Assembly (NCBI GenBank): GCA_001897375.1
Contig: MKSU01000015.1
Coordinates: forward strand, 1-64,000
Origin: Sphingomonas sp. 67-36
GTDB lineage: Bacteria > Pseudomonadota > Alphaproteobacteria > Sphingomonadales > Sphingomonadaceae
Direction of reading: 5' to 3'
DNA: 64,000 nt
Made by a program: the position numbers and the translations under genes. Numbering within the stretch: the first letter of the stretch is position 1; every line of letters starts with the position of its first letter. Of this stretch, positions 57,743-64,000 are shown one piece after another. The notes beneath the pieces were generated by a model. That model was not told where the DNA came from, ran no database searches, and was given only the letters and a program-made list of their open reading frames with translations.

Positions 57743-57758
57743 CATAACCAAAGTTATG
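57743..57758. promoter_or_regulatory. Candidate operator palindrome upstream of ACAD pair 3
   Basis: CATAAC-CAAA-GTTATG, perfect 6-bp arms, 37 bp before the small ACAD start and 116 bp before ccmC. Its A/T-rich character stands out in the GC-rich region. Could bind a TetR/FadR-like repressor; no regulator gene is adjacent. Confidence 0.35.
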
Positions 57759-57873
57759 ATGGGGCGCGACGACGGCTGTCAACCGGCGACAGCAGCATGG
57801 CAAACGGGAACCCGAATGAAAGCGGCAGGCAAGGGGTGACGCCCGCGCGATCTTGCCATATTGGCCGGCCATC

Positions 57874-58599
57874 GTGCCCGCACTCCACGCCTTCGCCAAT
57901 CCGGCCCGCTTCCTGAAGCTGGCGCGTCCGCTCACGCCGATCGCGACGTGGCTCGGCGTCGCGCTGATCGCGATCGGCTGCTGGGCGGGGCTGACGCAGA
58001 CGCCGCCGGATTATCTCCAGGGCGAAAGCGTGCGCATCCTCTACATCCATGTCCCCGCCGCGTGGCTCGGCATGGGCGGGTGGAGCGGGATCGCGCTGTC
58101 CAGCATCGCTTTCCTCGTCTGGCGTCACCCGCTCGCCGATGTCGCGGCGCGGGCGATCGCGGTGCCGGGGGCGGCGTTCGCATTGATCTGCCTCGTCACC
58201 GGCGCGCTGTGGGGGCGGCCGACCTGGGGCACTTATTGGGAATGGGACGGACGGCTCACCTCGATGCTGCTGCTGTTCTTCGTCTATCTCGGCTATATCG
58301 CGCTGGCCCGCGCCGATCGCGAGCGTGGCGGCGACGGGCGCATCCCGGCGCTGTTCGGCATCGCCGGCACCGTGCTGCTGCCGATCATCCGTTATTCGGT
58401 GATATGGTGGCATACGCTGCATCAGGGTGAGAGCATCGGGCTGACCGGATCGAAGATCGACCCGTCGCTGCTGTGGCCGCTGCCGTTCATGCTGGGCGGC
58501 TTCACCCTGCTGTTCGTCGGCATCGTGCTGATGCGGATGCGCACGATCCTCGCGATCGCCAAGGCGGAGGCGCGGATGCGCCGGAAGGCGGCGGCATGA
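57874..58599 (+). CDS. ccmC: Heme exporter/handling protein CcmC
   Basis: 241 residues from the GTG at 57874; a TTG at 57853 is an alternative. Six membrane helices. It carries the WWD-type heme-binding motif WGTYWEWDGRLTSMLLLFF and conserved His residues (RILYIHVPAAWLGMG; VIWWHTLHQGESIG). Delivers heme to CcmE in cytochrome c maturation. First gene of ccmCDE-TPR; ccmA and ccmB are not next to it. Confidence 0.93.
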   Translation: MPALHAFANPARFLKLARPLTPIATWLGVALIAIGCWAGLTQTPPDYLQGESVRILYIHVPAAWLGMGGWSGIALSSIAFLVWRHPLADVAARAIAVPGAAFALICLVTGALWGRPTWGTYWEWDGRLTSMLLLFFVYLGYIALARADRERGGDGRIPALFGIAGTVLLPIIRYSVIWWHTLHQGESIGLTGSKIDPSLLWPLPFMLGGFTLLFVGIVLMRMRTILAIAKAEARMRRKAAA

Positions 58600-58700
58600 A
58601 CCCCTGGCCCTTCGTGACGGCGGCCTATGCGGTGACGCTGCTCGGCGCGGCGGCGGTCGTGCTGTGGAGCTGGATCGCGATGCGGAAGGCGGAGAAATGA
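58596..58700 (+). CDS. ccmD: Heme exporter protein CcmD
   Basis: 34 residues: one membrane helix (FVTAAYAVTLLGAAAVVLWS) followed by a basic tail (MRKAEK). Its ATG overlaps the ccmC stop and its stop overlaps the ccmE start (ATGA both times). Size, topology and position identify it, although the sequence is too short for firm homology. Confidence 0.85.
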   Translation: MNPWPFVTAAYAVTLLGAAAVVLWSWIAMRKAEK

Positions 58701-59131
58701 AGGCCAAGCATCAGCGGCTGACGCTCGCGCTGCTGGCGGTGGCGGCGATCGTCGGCGCGGCGCTGCTCGCGCTGTCGGCGCTCAGGGATCAGGCGGCGTT
58801 CTTCTACGCCCCGTCCGATGTCACGCCGCAGACGCTGCCGCTGGGCAAGGCGGTGCGGCTTGGCGGGATGGTCGAAAAGGGGTCGATCAAGCGCGCCAGC
58901 GACGGCGTGACGATCCATTTCCGCGTCACGGACGGCCGCGCGACCACGCCGGTCACCTTCACCGGCATCGCGCCCGACCTGTTCAAGGAGGATTCCGGCG
59001 TGGTGGCGGAGGGCGAGTTCCGCCCGGACGGCTCGTTCGTCGCGACCAACCTGCTCGCCAAGCATGACGAGAAATACATGCCGCCCGAAGTCGCCGGCAA
59101 GATGCACGAAACGAAGACGCTGAAGCAATGA
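58697..59131 (+). CDS. ccmE: Periplasmic heme chaperone CcmE
   Basis: 144 residues. N-terminal anchor (LTLALLAVAAIVGAALLALS), then the OB-fold (GGMVEKGSIKRASDGVTIHF, YEG-type VVAEGEFRPDGSFVATNLLA). The covalent heme-binding His is in AKHDEKYMPPEV. Stop overlaps the next gene by 4 bp. Confidence 0.95.
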   Translation: MKAKHQRLTLALLAVAAIVGAALLALSALRDQAAFFYAPSDVTPQTLPLGKAVRLGGMVEKGSIKRASDGVTIHFRVTDGRATTPVTFTGIAPDLFKEDSGVVAEGEFRPDGSFVATNLLAKHDEKYMPPEVAGKMHETKTLKQ

Positions 59132-59775
59132 TCGGCTTCGTCACCCTCGCCCTGCTCGGCCTGCTGGCGTTCGCCGCGCTGCTGCTGTTCCGTCTGCCCA
59201 AGGCGCTCTGGTCCTTCGCCGGGGCGGCGCTGTTCCTCGGCGCCGCGGGCTATGCGTGGCAGGGGCGACCGGCGCTGCCGGCGCATCCGGCGACCCCCGC
59301 GACCGAGCCGGTCGCGGTGGAACCGGAGGTGATCGCGTTGCGTGACCGGCTGATGGGCGGGCGCTTTACCGCCGACGCCGCCTATCTCGTCGCTTCGGAC
59401 GCGATGCTGCGCACCGGCGACACGGCGGCGGCGACCCAGGTGGTGCTCGGCGGCATCCGCGCCATGCCGGGCAGCTTCATCCTGTGGACGCAACTCGGCA
59501 CCAACCTCGCCCTGCATGACGGCGATCAGATGTCCCCTCCCGCGCTGGCGGCGTTCCGGCAGGCAATACGGCTGGCCCCGAAACATCCCGCGCCGCCCTA
59601 TTTCATGGGGCTCGCCTATCTGCGTGCCGGCAATCTCGCCGCGGCGCGCCCGCTGTGGCGCCGCGCGCTCGCCCTGTCCGCGCCGGGATCGGATTACGGG
59701 AAGGAAATCGCGCGCCAGCTCCTGCTGCTCGATCGCGTGCTTGCGATCGCCGCGCGCGGCGCGCAGGCACGCTGA
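59128..59775 (+). CDS. TPR protein of cytochrome c maturation (CcmI/CcmH C-terminal type)
   Basis: 215 residues. Two N-terminal membrane helices (FVTLALLGLLAFAALLLF and LWSFAGAALFLGAAGYAW) and a periplasmic TPR-like domain (about 65-205, RTGDTAAATQVVLGGIRAMP, PYFMGLAYLRAGNLAAARPL). Matches the CcmI-like chaperone that presents apocytochrome. It overlaps ccmE directly, whereas ccmF, ccmG and ccmH normally come between. Confidence 0.8.
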   Translation: MIGFVTLALLGLLAFAALLLFRLPKALWSFAGAALFLGAAGYAWQGRPALPAHPATPATEPVAVEPEVIALRDRLMGGRFTADAAYLVASDAMLRTGDTAAATQVVLGGIRAMPGSFILWTQLGTNLALHDGDQMSPPALAAFRQAIRLAPKHPAPPYFMGLAYLRAGNLAAARPLWRRALALSAPGSDYGKEIARQLLLLDRVLAIAARGAQAR

Positions 59776-59873
59776 GCCTCATGTTGCGGGGCGCGGGGGG
59801 GCGTGCTAGGCGCGCCGCTTCAACAGGGTGATTGCAGGCTCTCTGCCGTGATTCCGGTATCCGCGAAAATTTC

Positions 59874-61778
59874 GTGAGCACCTCTCCAGCCTCGGGCGTG
59901 GCGCCTGGCCACGACCTTCGCCGCGACAGCCTTTCCAAGCTGGCGGTTGGCGCGATCGGCGTCGTCTATGGCGATATCGGCACGAGCCCGCTCTATTCGA
60001 TGAAGGAGGTGTTCGTCGGCCATCACCCGCTGACGGTCGACCAGCTCCACATCTTCGGCGTGGTCAGCCTCGTCTTCTGGTCGCTCGTGCTGATCGTCTC
60101 GTTCAAATATGTGACGGTGATCCTGCGCGCCGATAACGAGGGGGAGGGCGGCAGCCTCGCGCTGCTCGCGCTGATCCAGCGGCGCAGCGGGGCGGGGAAG
60201 AGATGGGGGCCGAGCCTCGTCATCCTCGGCGTGCTCGCCTCCGCGCTGTTTTTCGGCGACTGCATGATCACCCCGGCGGTATCCGTCCTTTCCGCGGTCG
60301 AGGGGCTGGTGACCGTGGAGCAGGGGTTCAGCAGCTTCGTCATCCCGATCTCCGTCGCGATCCTCGTCGGCCTGTTCTACATCCAGTCGGTCGGCACCGC
60401 GCGGGTGGGCAAGTTCTTCGGCCCGATCATGGCGGTCTATTTCGTCACGATCGCCGTGCTGGGCCTGATCCATATCCTCAAGCAGCCGCATATCCTGCTC
60501 GCGCTCGATCCGCGCTGGGCGGTGCGCTTCGCCGCGACCGACGGCCGGCTGGCGTTTCTAGCGCTCGGCTCGGTCGTGCTGGCGCTGACCGGGGCGGAGG
60601 CGCTCTATGCCGACATGGGGCATTTCGGGCGCAAGCCGATCGCCTATGCGTGGCTGTGGTTCATTTTCCCCGCGCTGATGCTCAATTACCTTGGACAGGG
60701 CGCGCTTTTGCTCGGCAATCCGGCGGCGGCGCAGAATCCGTTCTTCATGCTGGCGAACGAGCAATGGCGCCTGCCGCTCGTCATCCTGGCGACGGTGGCG
60801 ACGGTGATCGCCAGCCAGGCGGTGATCACCGGCTGCTATTCGGTGGTGCAGCAGGCGATCCAGCTAGGGCTGATGCCGCGCCTGCGCATCAGCCATACCA
60901 GCGCATCCGAAGCGGGGCAGATCTACATCGCGTCGATCAACTGGACGCTGATGGTGATGGTGGTGCTGCTGATCTTCGGCTTCCGCGAATCCTCCAACCT
61001 GGCGGCGGCCTACGGCATCGCGGTGACGGGGACGATGTTCATCTCGACCTGCCTGATCGGGGTGCTGATCCGGCGCGTGTGGCATTGGCCGTGGTATGCG
61101 GTGGTGCCGTTCGTCGGCACGTTCATGTTCGTCGACGGCATGTATTTCTCGTCGAACCTCACCAAGGTGTTCGACGGCGGCTGGTTTCCGCTGCTCGTCG
61201 CGATGATCTGCTTCGTCATGCTCACCACCTGGGCGACCGGGCGCAAGCTGATGATTCAGCGGATGCGCGAGGGCGCGATGCCGATCAAGATCTTCATCGG
61301 CTCGGCCGCCAGCTCCGCGACGCGCGTGCCGGGAACGGCGGTGTTCATGACCTCGACGCCCGAAGGCGTGCCGCACGCGCTGCTCCATAACCTGAAGCAC
61401 AATCGCGTGCTGCATGAGCGGGTGATCCTGCTCACAGTGAAGGTTACCGACCTGCCCTATTTCCCGGAGGACGATCGCTTCCTGCACGACGATCTCGGGC
61501 AGGGCTTCCATCGCGTGATCCTCCGCTACGGCTTCATGGAGGCGCCCGACGTGCCGGCGGCGCTCAAGCGGTTCGACGGGTGCGGCGCGGATATCCGCAT
61601 GATCGACACCAGCTTCTTCCTCTCGCGGCAGACGTTGCTGCCCTCCGAGCGGCCGGGGATGATGATCTGGCGCGAGAAGCTGTTCGCCTGGATGCTGCGC
61701 AACGCCGAAAGCGCGATGGAATTCTTCCGCCTGCCGACCAATCGCGTGGTCGAGCTGGGCACGCAGATCGAGATTTGA
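59874..61778 (+). CDS. kup: Kup-family low-affinity potassium transporter
   Basis: 634 residues, about 12 membrane helices and a cytoplasmic C-terminal domain. The signature [19 protein letters not shown], then [17 protein letters not shown] and [18 protein letters not shown], are typical. The GTG at 59874 is chosen; the frame opens at a TTG (59832) whose extra residues look unrelated. Its stop overlaps the start of the next gene (TTGA). Confidence 0.94.
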   Translation: MSTSPASGVAPGHDLRRDSLSKLAVGAIGVVYGDIGTSPLYSMKEVFVGHHPLTVDQLHIFGVVSLVFWSLVLIVSFKYVTVILRADNEGEGGSLALLALIQRRSGAGKRWGPSLVILGVLASALFFGDCMITPAVSVLSAVEGLVTVEQGFSSFVIPISVAILVGLFYIQSVGTARVGKFFGPIMAVYFVTIAVLGLIHILKQPHILLALDPRWAVRFAATDGRLAFLALGSVVLALTGAEALYADMGHFGRKPIAYAWLWFIFPALMLNYLGQGALLLGNPAAAQNPFFMLANEQWRLPLVILATVATVIASQAVITGCYSVVQQAIQLGLMPRLRISHTSASEAGQIYIASINWTLMVMVVLLIFGFRESSNLAAAYGIAVTGTMFISTCLIGVLIRRVWHWPWYAVVPFVGTFMFVDGMYFSSNLTKVFDGGWFPLLVAMICFVMLTTWATGRKLMIQRMREGAMPIKIFIGSAASSATRVPGTAVFMTSTPEGVPHALLHNLKHNRVLHERVILLTVKVTDLPYFPEDDRFLHDDLGQGFHRVILRYGFMEAPDVPAALKRFDGCGADIRMIDTSFFLSRQTLLPSERPGMMIWREKLFAWMLRNAESAMEFFRLPTNRVVELGTQIEI

Positions 61779-62278
61779 GCGCGCCGATCGTCGTCACCGC
61801 GCTGTTCGGCGCGGGCGATCAGGGATGGTTCGATTCGCTGCGCCGCGCGCACTATCCGGCGGAGCGCAACCGCGTGCCCGCGCACCTCACGCTGTTCCAC
61901 CATCTGCCGCCCTCGCTGGAGGCGGAGGTGAAGCAGCGCCTGAGCCACGAGACGCGCGGCGTCCCTGCGCCGGCCGCGATGCTGCGCGAGCCTTATTCGC
62001 TGGCGCAGGGCGTCGCGTGGCGGATCGAGAGCGAGGGGCTGGCGGCTGTCCGCGCGCGGCTCGCCGAGGCGTTCGCCGGCCTGCTGGTGCCGCAGGACAT
62101 GTCCGGCTGGCGACCGCACGTCACGATTCAGAACAAGGTGGCGCCGAAGGAAGCGGGGATATTGCTGGCGGCCCTGCGCGCGGGTTTCCGCGCGAGGCCG
62201 GTGGCGATCACCGGCCTTGCGTCATGGTGGTATCGCGGCGGCGAATGGGAGCCGCTGTCGCGTCATATGTTCGGATGA
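61775..62278 (+). CDS. 2H phosphoesterase (2'-5' RNA ligase-like)
   Basis: 167 residues. Two HxTx motifs, HLTLFHHL and HVTIQNK, form the 2H active site that acts on cyclic phosphates or 2'-5' linked RNA. The best start is TTG at 61775 overlapping the kup stop ([15 protein letters not shown]), where homology begins; the frame before it is a shadow of kup. It ends just before tRNA-Met on the opposite strand. Confidence 0.85.
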   Translation: MSAPIVVTALFGAGDQGWFDSLRRAHYPAERNRVPAHLTLFHHLPPSLEAEVKQRLSHETRGVPAPAAMLREPYSLAQGVAWRIESEGLAAVRARLAEAFAGLLVPQDMSGWRPHVTIQNKVAPKEAGILLAALRAGFRARPVAITGLASWWYRGGEWEPLSRHMFG

Positions 62279-62281
62279 ATG

Positions 62282-62358
62282 TGGTAGCGGAGGAGGGACT
62301 TGAACCCCCGACACGCGGATTATGATTCCGCTGCTCTAACCAGCTGAGCTACTCCGCC
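62282..62358 (-). tRNA. tRNA-Met (CAT), elongator type
   Basis: 77 nt with encoded CCA on the minus strand. Acceptor GGCGGAG/CTCCGCT (one G-T pair at the end), D-arm TAGCTCAGCTGGTTAGAGC, anticodon loop ATCATAA with CAT at 62324-62322, T-arm GGGTTCAAGTCCC. The absence of three consecutive G-C pairs in the anticodon stem speaks for elongator rather than initiator. Confidence 0.95.
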
Positions 62359-62425
62359 CCAGGGCGTTTTTCGCCGAAGCGAGGGCGCCTATTAGCAGTG
62401 CCGCCGAAGCGGTCAAGCGCGCAGT

Positions 62426-63757
62426 TCAGGCTTTGCACGGCGCGCCGAACAGATCGTGCTCGTCGGCGTCCTCGATCGTCACCCGCACGATATCGCCCGG
62501 CGACAGATGGCCGGCATCGCGCAGATGCACCTCGCCGTCGATCTCCGGCGCATCGGCATAGGAGCGGCCGGTTGCGCCTTCTTCACCCACCGCGTCGATG
62601 ATCACATCCAGCGTGCGGCCCACCTTCGCCGCGAGCTTCGCGGCGGAGATGGCGGCGGTCTTTTCCATCACGCGGGCGTAGCGCTCCTCCTTCACCGCGT
62701 CCGGCACCGGATCGGGCAGCGCATTGGCCGCCGCGCCCTCGACCGGCTCGAAGCGGAACGCACCGACGCGATCGAGCTGCGCCTCGTCCAGCCAGTCGAG
62801 CAGATAACGGAAATCGTCCTCCGTCTCGCCCGGGAAGCCGACCACGAAGGTCGAGCGGATCGCGATGTCCGGGCAGATCTCGCGCCAGCCGCGGATGCGC
62901 TCCAGCACCTTCGCTTCGTTGGCGGGGCGCTTCATCGCCTTCAGCACCGCGCGGCTGGCGTGCTGGAAGGGGATGTCGAGATAGGGCAGCACCAGCCCCT
63001 CCGCCATCAGCGGGATCACCTGATCGACGTGCGGGTAGGGATAGACGTAATGCAGCCGCACCCATGGCGCGATCCGGCCCAGTTCGCGGGCGAGGTCGGT
63101 CATGTGCGAGCGCACCTCTCCGCCCTTCCACGGCCAAGCCTTGTGGCGCAGGTCCACCCCATAGGCTGAGGTGTCCTGGCTGATGACAAGCAGCTCCTTC
63201 GTGCCGGCCGCGACCAGCTTTTCCGCCTCGCGCAGGATCGCGTCCGGGCGGCGGCTGACGAGATCGCCGCGCAGCGAGGGGATGATGCAGAAGGCGCAGC
63301 GGTGGTTGCAGCCCTCCGAAATCTTCAGGTAGCTGTAATGGCGCGGGGTGAGCTTCAGCCCGGCGTCCGGGATCAGATCGACGTAGGGCGAGATGTTGGC
63401 GGGCGCGGCGTCGTGCACCGCTTCCACCACCTGCTCGTACTGATGCGCGCCGGTGACGGCGAGCACATCGGGGAAGCGCGCGCGGATCAGCTCGGCTTCC
63501 TTGCCCATGCAGCCGGTGACGATGACGCGGCCGTTCTCCGCGATCGCCTCGCCGATCGCCTCCAGGCTCTCCTCCTTCGCCGAATCGAGGAAGCCGCAGG
63601 TGTTGACCAGCACCACGTCCGCGCCGGCATAGTCGGCCGACATCTGATAACCGTCGGCGCGAAGCTGGGTCAGGATGCGCTCACTGTCGACAAGGTTCTT
63701 CGGGCAGCCGAGCGAGACCATGCCCACGCGGGGCGGGGAGGGGAGTTTTGTCGCCAT
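62426..63757 (-). CDS. rimO: Ribosomal protein S12 methylthiotransferase
   Basis: 443 residues. Radical-SAM enzyme that methylthiolates Asp of ribosomal protein S12. N-terminal MTTase domain with three Cys ([33 protein letters not shown]), the radical-SAM cluster CNHRCAFC in [20 protein letters not shown], and a C-terminal TRAM domain (about 370-440). Start 63757 ([20 protein letters not shown]) is set by homology. Confidence 0.96.
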   Translation of the reverse strand: MATKLPSPPRVGMVSLGCPKNLVDSERILTQLRADGYQMSADYAGADVVLVNTCGFLDSAKEESLEAIGEAIAENGRVIVTGCMGKEAELIRARFPDVLAVTGAHQYEQVVEAVHDAAPANISPYVDLIPDAGLKLTPRHYSYLKISEGCNHRCAFCIIPSLRGDLVSRRPDAILREAEKLVAAGTKELLVISQDTSAYGVDLRHKAWPWKGGEVRSHMTDLARELGRIAPWVRLHYVYPYPHVDQVIPLMAEGLVLPYLDIPFQHASRAVLKAMKRPANEAKVLERIRGWREICPDIAIRSTFVVGFPGETEDDFRYLLDWLDEAQLDRVGAFRFEPVEGAAANALPDPVPDAVKEERYARVMEKTAAISAAKLAAKVGRTLDVIIDAVGEEGATGRSYADAPEIDGEVHLRDAGHLSPGDIVRVTIEDADEHDLFGAPCKA

Positions 63758-63811
63758 AGGAAGGCGCGCCACATAGCGATTTCCGCGCGCTTTTCCTAGG
63801 GTGGGCGCGAC

Positions 63812-64000
63812 ATGGCGATTTACACCCTGATCCCGCATCCCGATTTCCCCTCGCTGGCGGTGAAGGAGGTGAGCGTGGAGGCGTACCGGCGGGACGGGAA
63901 TCTGTGCCTCCACTATCGTGTGGAGGGCGGTGGCGAGGTTGTGTGGCCGGAACCCGCCGCGCCCGGCCGGGCCGACGAATTGTGGAAGACGACCTGCTTC
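63812..64000 (+). CDS. DOMON-like domain protein, truncated by the window edge
   Basis: 63 residues visible with no stop: [20 protein letters not shown] ... [16 protein letters not shown]. The opening strand and the R.D.LWKTTCF segment match the small DOMON-like proteins found in sphingomonads and other alphaproteobacteria. Function unknown. Divergent from rimO, 54 bp apart. Confidence 0.7.
   Translation, partial: MAIYTLIPHPDFPSLAVKEVSVEAYRRDGNLCLHYRVEGGGEVVWPEPAAPGRADELWKTTCF

Overview
The window looks like a chromosomal segment of a high-GC alphaproteobacterium of the order Sphingomonadales (Sphingomonas-like). The basis is the RpoB and ribosomal protein sequences, the abundance of acyl-CoA dehydrogenases and short-chain dehydrogenases, TonB-dependent uptake, the cytochrome c maturation (Ccm) genes and characteristic short CGTC...GACG palindromes between genes. 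Strong codon bias makes very long spurious antisense frames; these were discarded. No rRNA operon, CRISPR array, prophage or complete insertion sequence is visible.

Layout. 1-12.5 kb (minus strand, with two plus-strand genes): an unusually dispersed rplKA / rplJL / rpoB region. rpoB runs off the left edge. It is separated from rplJL by a periplasmic alpha-amino-acid ester hydrolase gene and a proline-rich membrane protein gene. rplJL is separated from rplKA by a lactate-monooxygenase-like gene and a TonB receptor gene. 12.6-16.5 kb: a CAP-domain secreted protein, an OmpR-type two-component system and an EF-hand protein. 16.6-19.8 kb: thioesterase, acyl-CoA ligase and SDR. A 309-bp non-coding element with 33-bp terminal inverted repeats follows; its two ends supply the stop codons of the flanking convergent genes. 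20-23.2 kb: LrgAB, a Nu-class-like GST and an MFS exporter. 23.3-32.2 kb: an acyl-CoA dehydrogenase pair, a double-TetR regulator, and a five-gene operon. That operon pairs an ACAD10/11-type dehydrogenase with a separately encoded ACAD10/11-type kinase; I read it as a candidate 4-hydroxyacyl-CoA (levulinate/gamma-lactone-like) pathway. 32.3-45.6 kb: a frameshifted secreted-protein gene, a DUF885 protein, then a long minus-strand acyl-CoA catabolic run (beta-lactamase-fold hydrolase, FadB-like fusion, amidase, second ACAD pair, TesB). A divergent acyl-CoA ligase and a Crp/Fnr regulator follow. 45.7-55.5 kb: AI-2E transporter, tRNA-Asp, tRNA-Leu, tig, a glycosyltransferase, clpP, clpX, agmatine deiminase, dapB and nth. 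55.5-64 kb: a third ACAD pair, a reduced ccmCDE + TPR cluster, kup, a 2H phosphoesterase, tRNA-Met, rimO and the start of a DOMON-like protein gene.

How it fits together. Housekeeping blocks (transcription/translation, ClpXP, lysine biosynthesis, cytochrome c maturation) alternate with acyl-CoA degradation modules. Six of the seven ACADs form three adjacent large+small pairs of the kind known to make heterotetramers in steroid side-chain degradation. Together with two ligases, two thioesterases, a FadB-like enzyme and several SDRs, this suggests capacity for bulky or hydroxylated carboxylic acids. The substrate cannot be read from sequence.
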